A stretch of DNA of 64,000 nucleotides, taken from contig NZ_FQXY01000011.1 of the NCBI RefSeq assembly GCF_900130125.1, positions 1,430,748 to 1,494,747 on the forward strand, read 5' to 3'. A model generated the notes under the pieces. The model was not told the origin of the DNA, searched no databases, and worked only from the letters and a program-made list of their open reading frames with translations. The translations under genes and the position numbers were made by a program. Of this stretch, positions 37,090 to 44,256 are shown piece by piece; the stretch's first letter is position 1, and each line of letters opens with the position of its first letter. This DNA is from Bacteroides congonensis. Lineage in GTDB: Bacteria > Bacteroidota > Bacteroidia > Bacteroidales > Bacteroidaceae.

Positions 37090-37971
37090 ATGAAGAAGAT
37101 AATGAATGAGAAGTTGACGATTACGACTTCCAATCCCGTCCGTGCCCGCTTTTATGAATATCCACGTTTCACGTATCCGTGGCATTTTCATAATGAGTAT
37201 GAAATTATCTATGTGGAGAAAGGAGAGGGGGATTGTCTCGTAGGCGACAGCATTATTCCTTATTCGGAAGGAAATTTGATTCTTTTCGGTTCTGAACTGC
37301 CTCATAGCATGCAGAGTCCGCCGGATAGCGGGGAAGAATCTGATGACGGAGAAAAATCCGAACTGAAAGTAAAAGGCGTGAATATCCAGTTCGAGAAAGA
37401 CTTCATGCATTATTCCATCTCTCAATATTCCCAGTTTATTCCCATCAGGAACCTGTTGGAGGATGCTTGCAGGGGAATTAAATTCACTGTTACCCGTTCG
37501 GGAAAAATCATTAAGTTATTAAAACAGATACCTTCTGCCAAAGGAGCCGACCAAATCATCCTGCTGCTTTCACTCCTGCAAATGATGGCTACCAGCAATC
37601 ACAGGAAGTATCTGACTACTTCCCATTATACCCCGTCCCCTTCCATCATGCGTAATGAAAGGATGGAAAAAGTGATTGCCTATCTGAACAAACATTATAC
37701 CGAGTCTATCGGCTTGGATGAAATAGCTTCTTACACAGCGATGAATCCCACCGCCTTCTGCCGATACTTTAAAGAAAACACAGGAAAGACATTCAAAGAG
37801 TATGTGCTTGATATGCGTGTCGGATATGCTTGTAAATTATTGAATAGTAGCATGATGAATATATCGCAAATCAGTGCTACCTGCGGATTTGAATCTCCTG
37901 TGCATTTCAATCGTATCTTTAAACGGGTGACCGGGATGACGCCGACTGTTTATAGGGAACAGATGGAATAA
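37090..37971 (+). CDS. AraC-family transcriptional regulator with cupin sensor
   Basis: 293 residues from ATG 37090. The N-terminal cupin-like sensor domain (about 10-100) has YPWHFHNEYEIIYVEKGEG and LFGSELPHSMQS. The C-terminal AraC/XylS double HTH (about 190-290) has IGLDEIASYTAMNPTAFCRYFKENTGKTF and ISQISATCGFESPVHFNRIFKRVTGMTP; the latter is the canonical second helix region. It is soluble and cytoplasmic, with no membrane segment. Divergent transcription from the SDR-uxuA operon suggests it controls uronate catabolism in response to a sugar. An acidic insertion (GEESDDGEKSE) sits within the sensor domain near residue 80. Autoregulation through the TTGCAA pair is a guess. Confidence 0.93.
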   Translation: MKKIMNEKLTITTSNPVRARFYEYPRFTYPWHFHNEYEIIYVEKGEGDCLVGDSIIPYSEGNLILFGSELPHSMQSPPDSGEESDDGEKSELKVKGVNIQFEKDFMHYSISQYSQFIPIRNLLEDACRGIKFTVTRSGKIIKLLKQIPSAKGADQIILLLSLLQMMATSNHRKYLTTSHYTPSPSIMRNERMEKVIAYLNKHYTESIGLDEIASYTAMNPTAFCRYFKENTGKTFKEYVLDMRVGYACKLLNSSMMNISQISATCGFESPVHFNRIFKRVTGMTPTVYREQME

Positions 37972-37990
37972 GCTTTTCAGGCAATAAACA

Positions 37991-38019
37991 TTTGAGTATA
38001 ATTTCTTCTCCGTTCGTAT
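37991..38019 (+). promoter_or_regulatory. TTTGAGT-N15-TTCGTAT element before GH97
   Basis: TTTGAGT 37991-37997 and TTCGTAT 38013-38019 with exactly 15 bases between, 22 bases before ATG 38042. The same element with identical spacing precedes 41307 and 44257. It may be an alternative-sigma promoter or a variant -33/-7 pair. Confidence 0.55.
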
Positions 38020-38041
38020 ATAATAGGAAAGAAGAATAAAC

Positions 38042-39994
38042 ATGAACGTAAATAGAATGAAGAAAAGATTTTTGCTTTTGTTGCTGGTAATACCGGCATT
38101 GTTGAAAGCGCAGGATGTGATGACAGAAACCCGTCAGGAACTGACCTCTCCCGATGGGGCTTATCGTTTTACCTTTTATCAGCGTGCGGTAGGAGAGGAT
38201 AATGCACAAATGTATTATACCTTGACTTATAAGAACCGTCCGGTGATTGAAGAAAGTAAATTGGGTGTTCTGATTGAAAATCAGTTGTTTGAGTCGGCGT
38301 TGGGGGTTCCGAATGATACTTGTCATTTTTGGTGTGAAAATCTCAAGTTGACAGGGACAGAACAACGAAAAACGGATGAGATATGGAAGCCTGTGTATGG
38401 GGAACGTGCGGAAGTACGTGATTGCTACAATGAGATGACTTTGAAATTCAAGAAGGGAGAAGGGAATGGCAACCAGGACGGCGGCTATGATAAGCGTAAG
38501 AATTACTTTATGAACATTATCGTTCGTGCCTATAATGAAGGAGTTGCTTTCCGTTATCATTTCCCGGAAACGACAAACGGGCTTTTCTTGCATATCGTCG
38601 GCGAACAGACCAGTTTCACAATGCCAGAAGGAACGATGGCTTATTACGAGCGTTGGGCACAAGGCCCTTGCGTACTTCGTCCGTTGGAAGGATGGGGAAA
38701 AGAGGAGAGTGAACGTCCGTTGACCTTGAAACTGCCTGATGGATTATCAGTAGCCTTATTGGAAGCGGAGATGGTGGATTATGCCCGTGGCAAGTTCCGT
38801 TTATCGGTAGAGAAACCTTCCACTTTGGAGACAAGTCTGTATAGCAGTGTCGATATTATTTCTCCTTACAGCACTCCGTGGCGTGTCATCATGGTCGGCG
38901 AACGTCCGGTTGATTTGATTAATAACAATGATATTGTCTTGAATCTGAATCCGGCTTGTAAACTGGCTGATACTTCCTGGATTAAACCCGGAAAAGTATT
39001 CCGTTCGGGTGACCTGAAACAGGATAGGGTGAAAGCAGCCATTGACTTCGCGGCAGAGCGTGGCATCCAGTATGTGCACATGGATGCAGGCTGGTACGGG
39101 CCGGAAATGAAGGTGAGTTCGGACGCTACTACTGTTTCTCCTGATAAAGACCTCGATATACCCGCTTTGTGTAAATATGCCGAATCGAAAGGAATCGGAC
39201 TTATGGTGTATGTCAATCAGCGTGCGTTGGTGCAGCAGTTGGATACTTTATTGCCTTTGTATAAGAAATGGGGATTGAAAGGTATCAAGTTCGGGTTTGT
39301 GCAGATTGGTAATCAGCGATGGAGCTCCTGGCTGCATGATGCAGTCCGTAAATGTGGAGAATACGGCCTGATGGTAGATATTCATGATGAGTATCGCCCG
39401 ACAGGTTTCAGTCGTACCTATCCCAACCTGATGACGCAGGAAGGTATTCGTGGAAATGAAGAAATGCCGGATGCGACACACAATACGACTCTTCCTTTTA
39501 CCCGTTTCCTTGCAGGCGCAGGAGATTATACGCTATGTTATTTCAATAACCGGGTGAAGAATACGAAAGCACATCAGTTGGCGATGGCAGCAGTGTATTA
39601 CAGTCCTTTGCAATTTATGTACTGGTATGACAGGCCGGAATTCTATAAAGGAGAAGAAGAACTGGAATTTTGGAAAGCCATTCCGAGTGTATGGGATGAC
39701 AGCCGTGCATTGGATGGAGAAATTGGTGAATATATCGTTCAGGCTCGTCGCTCAGGAAATGACTGGTTTGTAGGGGCAATGACGAACACCGAACCCCGTA
39801 CTGTTACATTGACTACGGATTTTCTGGAATCGGGGAAAAAGTATATGCTTCATCTGTATGAAGATGATGACAAATTGAATACACGCACGAAAGTGCGCAG
39901 TACCCATAAAAAGATAAAGGCAGGCGATAAGCTCGTCTTGAAGTTGAAAGCAAGTGGTGGAGTCGCGTTACATTTCACTCCGCTGAAAAAATGA
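38042..39994 (+). CDS. GH97 glycosidase, probable retaining alpha-galactosidase type
   Basis: 650 residues; start ATG 38042 or 38057, each followed by a signal peptide ending LLKAQ. It has the GH97 order: an N-terminal beta-supersandwich (about 20-290, TSPDGAYRFTFYQ), a TIM barrel (about 300-560; YVHMDAGWYG, GIKFGFVQ, LMVDIHDEYRPTGFSRTYPNLMTQEGIRGNEE), and a C-terminal beta-domain. GH97 holds inverting alpha-glucosidases (SusB) and retaining alpha-galactosidases. The retaining type uses an Asp nucleophile where this protein has VDIHD (Asp446), supporting alpha-galactosidase-like chemistry, though I cannot test it. It is monocistronic, downstream of the AraC gene and convergent with the aldo/keto reductase, and probably periplasmic. 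Confidence 0.88.
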   Translation: MNVNRMKKRFLLLLLVIPALLKAQDVMTETRQELTSPDGAYRFTFYQRAVGEDNAQMYYTLTYKNRPVIEESKLGVLIENQLFESALGVPNDTCHFWCENLKLTGTEQRKTDEIWKPVYGERAEVRDCYNEMTLKFKKGEGNGNQDGGYDKRKNYFMNIIVRAYNEGVAFRYHFPETTNGLFLHIVGEQTSFTMPEGTMAYYERWAQGPCVLRPLEGWGKEESERPLTLKLPDGLSVALLEAEMVDYARGKFRLSVEKPSTLETSLYSSVDIISPYSTPWRVIMVGERPVDLINNNDIVLNLNPACKLADTSWIKPGKVFRSGDLKQDRVKAAIDFAAERGIQYVHMDAGWYGPEMKVSSDATTVSPDKDLDIPALCKYAESKGIGLMVYVNQRALVQQLDTLLPLYKKWGLKGIKFGFVQIGNQRWSSWLHDAVRKCGEYGLMVDIHDEYRPTGFSRTYPNLMTQEGIRGNEEMPDATHNTTLPFTRFLAGAGDYTLCYFNNRVKNTKAHQLAMAAVYYSPLQFMYWYDRPEFYKGEEELEFWKAIPSVWDDSRALDGEIGEYIVQARRSGNDWFVGAMTNTEPRTVTLTTDFLESGKKYMLHLYEDDDKLNTRTKVRSTHKKIKAGDKLVLKLKASGGVALHFTPLKK

Positions 39995-40089
39995 CTCAAT
40001 TATTTAGATGACCATTGAGTATGTGAAAATGACAAGTAAATGATATTTTTTTAGCAGACAGATTAATAACTTTCTATTTAGACAGAAGA

Positions 40090-40179
40090 ACATAAGAACA
40101 AAAGCTGAAACAGTAGCAGTTTAATGACCCGCAGAAATAATTTTCCAAGCGGAGCCTTTATGTTCTTTTGTTCTTATGT
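40090..40179. repeat. Inverted repeat between GH97 and aldo/keto reductase genes
   Basis: ACATAAGAACAAAAG (40090-40104) and its exact complement CTTTTGTTCTTATGT (40165-40179) flank 60 bases, in the gap between two converging genes. It could fold as a long hairpin acting as a bidirectional transcription barrier, or be the ends of a small degenerate element. No ORF lies inside. Confidence 0.6.
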
Positions 40180-40228
40180 CTAAATTAAATTCCTATTAGT
40201 GGTCTCTGTTGAGAATTGCTACTTACCA

Positions 40229-41071
40229 CTATTTACCATAATTAATCAACCACTTCACCATCGCCGGGTCATAGTGAGAGAAGAAGAGGGTTTTAGCTGT
40301 GTCAAGCGCAGCGATAGCCGCCATATCATCCGGTGTTAACGAAAAATCGAAAACATTGAAATTCTCAATCATACGTTCTTTATGAGTAGATTTGGGAATC
40401 ACGATAATATCACGTTGAATCAGATAACGCAGTGCCACCTGTGCCACAGACTTACCATATTCTTTACCGATTTCCTGGAGAGTCGGGTTTGTAAAGAAGT
40501 CGTTTCTACCTTCGGCAAACGGGCCCCATGACATAATTTTAGTACCATATTCCTTCATTACTTCCTGTAACTTTATCTGTTGGTTGAAAACGTGTGTCTC
40601 CACCTGATTGACGGCAGGAGTGATTTCGCAGAATTCTGCCAGGTCTACAAAGCGGTCGGGATAGAAGTTGCTGACACCGATTGCACGAAGTTTTCCGGCT
40701 TTGTATGCTTCTTCCATAGCCCGGTAAGTTCCATAATAATCACCGAATGGCTGATGAATGAGCAACAAGTCGATATAATCACTCTTCAATTTGCGCAGCG
40801 ATTCATCAATAGAAGCTTTGGCCTTTTCGTAACCGGCATTTGAAATCCATACTTTTGTAGTGATGAACAGTTCCTCACGCGGCACACCACTTTTGCTGAT
40901 TGCATTTCCCACACCTTCCTCATTGTGATAGGCTTGTGCCGTATCAATAGAGCGATAGCCTACACTAATTGCATCTGATACGCAACGTTCACACTCCTCA
41001 GGCGTAACCTGATAAACACCATAACCCAAAACAGGCATTTCAATGCCATTGTTCAATTTTACTTTTTCCAT
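40229..41071 (-). CDS. Aldo/keto reductase (2,5-diketo-gluconate reductase-like)
   Basis: The ATG at 41071 gives 280 residues; the slightly longer reading begins with TTG and is less likely. The AKR tetrad is visible: Asp and Tyr in RSIDTAQAYHNEE, Lys in FITTKVW, and His in LLIHQPF; the NADPH-binding end has IPKSTHKERMIENF. The start KLNNGIEMPVLGYGVYQ is typical of the AKR5-like group. These cytoplasmic enzymes reduce aldehydes or keto-sugars with NADPH. It has a -7 box TAACTTTG on the minus strand 63 bases upstream and is divergent from the alpha/beta hydrolase. A link to sugar-acid metabolism is suggested only by location. Confidence 0.93.
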   Translation of the reverse strand: MEKVKLNNGIEMPVLGYGVYQVTPEECERCVSDAISVGYRSIDTAQAYHNEEGVGNAISKSGVPREELFITTKVWISNAGYEKAKASIDESLRKLKSDYIDLLLIHQPFGDYYGTYRAMEEAYKAGKLRAIGVSNFYPDRFVDLAEFCEITPAVNQVETHVFNQQIKLQEVMKEYGTKIMSWGPFAEGRNDFFTNPTLQEIGKEYGKSVAQVALRYLIQRDIIVIPKSTHKERMIENFNVFDFSLTPDDMAAIAALDTAKTLFFSHYDPAMVKWLINYGK

Positions 41072-41133
41072 AATCAAGCTATATTAAAATAAAAGCGTAT
41101 TCTAATGTTTTTATTATCTTTATTTCCTCTATG

Positions 41134-41141
41134 CAAAGTTA
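41134..41141 (-). promoter_or_regulatory. Candidate -7 box for aldo/keto reductase
   Basis: Reads TAACTTTG on the minus strand (TAnnTTTG), 63 bases before ATG 41071. No clear -33 element. Confidence 0.45.
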
Positions 41142-41245
41142 GCCTGTAAATAGTAATCTGTCTTTATATAGATTACGGGTTTTGCTACCATTTTTACGGA
41201 TAGCCCTATCTTTGCATTTAATCTCTCATATATATATAGTTATTT

Positions 41246-41274
41246 TTTGAGTGTTTTGTTCTCCATATTCGTAG
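41246..41274 (+). promoter_or_regulatory. TTTGAGT-N15-TTCGTAG element before alpha/beta hydrolase gene
   Basis: TTTGAGT 41246-41252 and TTCGTAG 41268-41274 with 15 bases between, 32 bases before ATG 41307. Upstream there is also a consensus pair TTTG (41181) and TATCTTTG (41207-41214), so two promoters may serve the gene. Confidence 0.52.
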
Positions 41275-41306
41275 TATATGGAGTTAAATCAATTAAAAGA
41301 AGCATT

Positions 41307-42923
41307 ATGAATAAATATTTTCTTGTTGTTTTGTTATCCCTGTTCATGCAGGTTGCCCGGATTGCAGCCGCCCCCTGGCAATGGTCAGTAGAAATAAAAG
41401 AGCTGATTTCGGAAGAGACAAACGCTCACCCTTCCGCCTATCTATGGATACCGGAAAACTGCAAGCAAGTCCGTGCCGTCATCATCGGGCAACATAATAT
41501 GACCGAAGAAACGATTTTCGAGCATCCCGAATTCCGGAAGAACATGAGTAAGCTGGGAATCGCGGAGATATGGATAACTCCCGGAATAGACCAACGATGG
41601 GACGTGGCCCAAGGTACTCGGCAAATCTTTGAAACAATGATGAAGAACCTGTCTGAAACAAGCGGGTATACAGAACTCGAATTTGCCCCGGTCATCCCTG
41701 TCGGACACTCGGCAATGGCTACTTATCCGTGGAACTTTGCCGCGTGGAATCCCGAACGGACATTGGCCGTACTCTCTATTCACGGTGATTCTCCCAGGAC
41801 TCATCTGACAGGTTACGGGCGTGCGAATTTGGATTGGGGAACCCGTACAATAGAAGGTATCCCCTCATTAATGGTAATGGGAGAGGATGAATGGTGGGAA
41901 GACCGGTTGATAACCTCTTTCGATTATCGTCGTGAATACCCGAATGCCCCTCTTTCATTCCTTGCAGATGCAGGACACGGACATTTTGATATTTCCGATG
42001 AATTGATTGATTATCTTTCACTCTTTCTGAAAAAGGCAGTGCAATACCGGTTGCCAATATATTCGCCATCGGATACTCCCGTCCGGTTAATCCCGGTAGA
42101 AGCAAAGAATGGTTGGCTGGCAGACCGTTGGCGGAAAAATAAAATGCCTGCAAGCGAAGCCGCTCCCTATGATAAATATAAAGGAGACAAGAACCATGCA
42201 TTCTGGTATTTTGATAAGGAAATGGCGGATGCCACAGAAAAATACTATGCCAATGAACGCGGAAAGACAGAACAGTATATCGGCTTTGAGCAAAAAGGAA
42301 AACTGATTACTTTCAATCCGGAATCCCATGTGCGTATGTCCCCTTCTTTTCAACCCGAAGCGGATGGAGTCACTTTCCACTTGAAAGCAGTGTATACAGA
42401 TACGCTAAGGAACGAATATTCAAAAGAACATGGTACACGTCCGATTCGGATGTCGAGAATCTGTGGCCCTGTGGAAGTTGTGAATGATACGACTTTTACT
42501 GTACGTTTCTATCGGATGGGGTTGGATAATCCCAAGCGTACAGGAAGCATCTGCCTGATGGCTTCCGTAAAGCAAGACCATAAATACCGGAGTGCCGTCC
42601 AGCAGGTAGAAATTCGTATTCCGCATCGGAATAAGGAAGGGATACCACAACATATTACTTTCCCGAAACTATCGGATGTAAAGGCTTCAGTGAAAGAAAT
42701 AACACTGAAAGGAACTTCAGATTCCGGCCTTCCGGTCTGCTATTATGTAAAGGAAGGCCCGGCAGAAATAAAGGGCGACAAGCTTGTATTGACAAAAATT
42801 CCCCCGCGTGCAAAGTTTCCGGTAAAGGTTACGGTAGTAGCCTGGCAATATGGACGTAGTGGAGAACCTCAAGTGCAGACTGCCGAAGCGGTAGAACAGA
42901 GTTTCTACATTGCTGCCCGTTAG
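41307..42923 (+). CDS. Secreted alpha/beta-hydrolase of unknown specificity
   Basis: The ATG at 41307 gives 538 residues with a signal peptide ending RIAAAP. An alpha/beta-hydrolase core (about 50-250) carries the nucleophile elbow GHSAMA (Ser135), with an acidic residue likely in the GEDEWW region, and catalytic His near 224-226 in DAGHGHFD. A helical linker and C-terminal beta-rich domains follow (about 320-538; HVRMSPSFQPEADGVTFHLKAVY). The C-terminal part has no recognised function. Such proteins are often labelled hypothetical or esterase. Removal of ester groups (acetyl, feruloyl) from the glycan is plausible because it lies among glycosidases, but this is inference. It shares its promoter element with the GH97 and GH127 genes. 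Confidence 0.66.
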   Translation: MNKYFLVVLLSLFMQVARIAAAPWQWSVEIKELISEETNAHPSAYLWIPENCKQVRAVIIGQHNMTEETIFEHPEFRKNMSKLGIAEIWITPGIDQRWDVAQGTRQIFETMMKNLSETSGYTELEFAPVIPVGHSAMATYPWNFAAWNPERTLAVLSIHGDSPRTHLTGYGRANLDWGTRTIEGIPSLMVMGEDEWWEDRLITSFDYRREYPNAPLSFLADAGHGHFDISDELIDYLSLFLKKAVQYRLPIYSPSDTPVRLIPVEAKNGWLADRWRKNKMPASEAAPYDKYKGDKNHAFWYFDKEMADATEKYYANERGKTEQYIGFEQKGKLITFNPESHVRMSPSFQPEADGVTFHLKAVYTDTLRNEYSKEHGTRPIRMSRICGPVEVVNDTTFTVRFYRMGLDNPKRTGSICLMASVKQDHKYRSAVQQVEIRIPHRNKEGIPQHITFPKLSDVKASVKEITLKGTSDSGLPVCYYVKEGPAEIKGDKLVLTKIPPRAKFPVKVTVVAWQYGRSGEPQVQTAEAVEQSFYIAAR

Positions 42924-42948
42924 TTTGACGGAGAGATTGTTCAGCGAA

Positions 42949-43344
42949 TCAGAGTACCAGTTCCTTGAACAATCTTTCCAAAGTCTTGTCTAAATCAGCC
43001 GAAAATCCCGGATGCGGGCGGGACACCTGTATACAGGAACTTTTGACCGCAGTCAGCCAACGAAACCTGTCGGGAATATCCATATTGGCTATGGCTCCCC
43101 CTTCTTTATTTCCTATACATATCTTGTCAAATACCTGTAATCCTTCTCTCAGACAATGAATATCCAGTTCGGAAGAAAACAGTTTCAGTTTATTCTCATT
43201 TATCATATAGAGGGACTTCAGGTATTTAGCTCGTTTGGAAAACAGTACAATCCCCACGTTGATAAACTCCTCACGTTCTACTTTGGGAACGAAGCGGATA
43301 ACTGCGTATTCATATAAGTGCCTTTCTTGCATTTTGTGCTTCAT
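42949..43344 (-). CDS. DUF3037 protein, partner of HipA-like kinase
   Basis: 131 residues from ATG 43344 (ATG 43332 also possible). The start overlaps the end of the HipA-like gene by 23-35 bases, so the two are translationally coupled. The sequence (YEYAVIRFVPKVEREEFINVGIVLF, followed by FSSELDIHCLREGLQVF) matches the small DUF3037 family, commonly found next to HipA_2 kinase-like proteins. No signal peptide. Biochemical function is unknown; the constant pairing suggests a partner, substrate or regulator of the kinase. Unrelated to glycan use. Confidence 0.85.
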   Translation of the reverse strand: MKHKMQERHLYEYAVIRFVPKVEREEFINVGIVLFSKRAKYLKSLYMINENKLKLFSSELDIHCLREGLQVFDKICIGNKEGGAIANMDIPDRFRWLTAVKSSCIQVSRPHPGFSADLDKTLERLFKELVL

Positions 43345-44092
43345 TTACAAATGTTTCGGAATGCTTCATCCTTTCTTCTAAGAATTGAAAATAAACCTCT
43401 CTCAAATCCTGTGGCGTTTCTGTGCCTTCCGTCCAGTTCAACCAGTCGTCGGGAACAGTATTGACTATATCACGTATTTTATCGGAAGTCAATAACTGCC
43501 TGAATTCAGCGTCTGCTTCTTCCAGTTTATCGGCAAACGGTAGTAGTACATGGTCTTTTATCTGTACAAAAGGAACAAGTGCCTGTTTTTGCCAGTTAGT
43601 CCAGGAATGGTGAAAATAGAGGGAAGCCCCGTGGTCAATCAACCATAGCTCTTTATGCCACATCAGCATATTGGTATTTTTGATGGTGCGGTCTATATTA
43701 GTCAACAGGGCATCCAGCCATACTACCTGCGAAGCAGTCTTTCCATCCACCGTATGCACTACCGGGTCAAAAGTCAGTGAACCGGAAAGGAAATGCAGTC
43801 CCATATTCAGCCCACGGCTCCATTGAAGCAAATCCTGTATTTCTTCATCCGCTTCCGTCTGTCCGAAGGCTTCGTCCAGATTCAGAAAAACGATTTCGGG
43901 GACTCTGAAACCTAGTGCACGGGCTATCTCCCCACCAATCAGTTCGGCAATCAGTGCTTTCGTACCGTGTCCTGCCCCTCTGAATTTGACTACATACTTA
44001 AATTCATCGTCAGCTTCGGCCAAAGCAGGCAATGAGCCCCCCTCACGCAGAGGAAGAATATATCTTGTAACATTTGCCGTACGTAAATCCAT
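43310..44092 (-). CDS. HipA-like (HipA_2) kinase-fold protein
   Basis: 260 residues, much shorter than E. coli HipA (about 440), so a minimal kinase core. ATP-binding-type VVKFRGAGHGTKALIAE lies near residue 33; the catalytic segment DALLTNIDRTIKNTN carries an Asp and Asn as in HipA; the metal motif reads IDHG near residue 155 instead of DFG. The N-terminal HipB-binding domain is missing, and no HipB-like HTH gene is adjacent; instead a DUF3037 gene overlaps its end. HipA proteins phosphorylate translation factors or tRNA synthetases and promote dormancy, but for this subfamily the target is unknown. The pair forms a two-gene operon embedded between glycan enzymes. Confidence 0.82.
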   Translation of the reverse strand: MDLRTANVTRYILPLREGGSLPALAEADDEFKYVVKFRGAGHGTKALIAELIGGEIARALGFRVPEIVFLNLDEAFGQTEADEEIQDLLQWSRGLNMGLHFLSGSLTFDPVVHTVDGKTASQVVWLDALLTNIDRTIKNTNMLMWHKELWLIDHGASLYFHHSWTNWQKQALVPFVQIKDHVLLPFADKLEEADAEFRQLLTSDKIRDIVNTVPDDWLNWTEGTETPQDLREVYFQFLEERMKHSETFVNEAQNARKALI

Positions 44093-44202
44093 GTAGCTCC
44101 TTTCTTTGATTCGGGCAATAAAGATAGGACGTTTCAGATGAATTTTATAAGAAAGTGGGCTTTAAATTAAAGAATTGTAGCTTAATTAAATAATTTTGTG
44201 GC

Positions 44203-44231
44203 TTTGAGTGTTTAAGGCACCTTGTTCGTAT
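44203..44231 (+). promoter_or_regulatory. TTTGAGT-N15-TTCGTAT element before GH127-type gene
   Basis: TTTGAGT 44203-44209 and TTCGTAT 44225-44231 with 15 bases between, 25 bases before ATG 44257. A TAATTTTG box (44191-44198) nearby could be a separate -7 element. Confidence 0.53.
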
Positions 44232-44256
44232 CTTATAGATAAAAGATAGAAATAGT

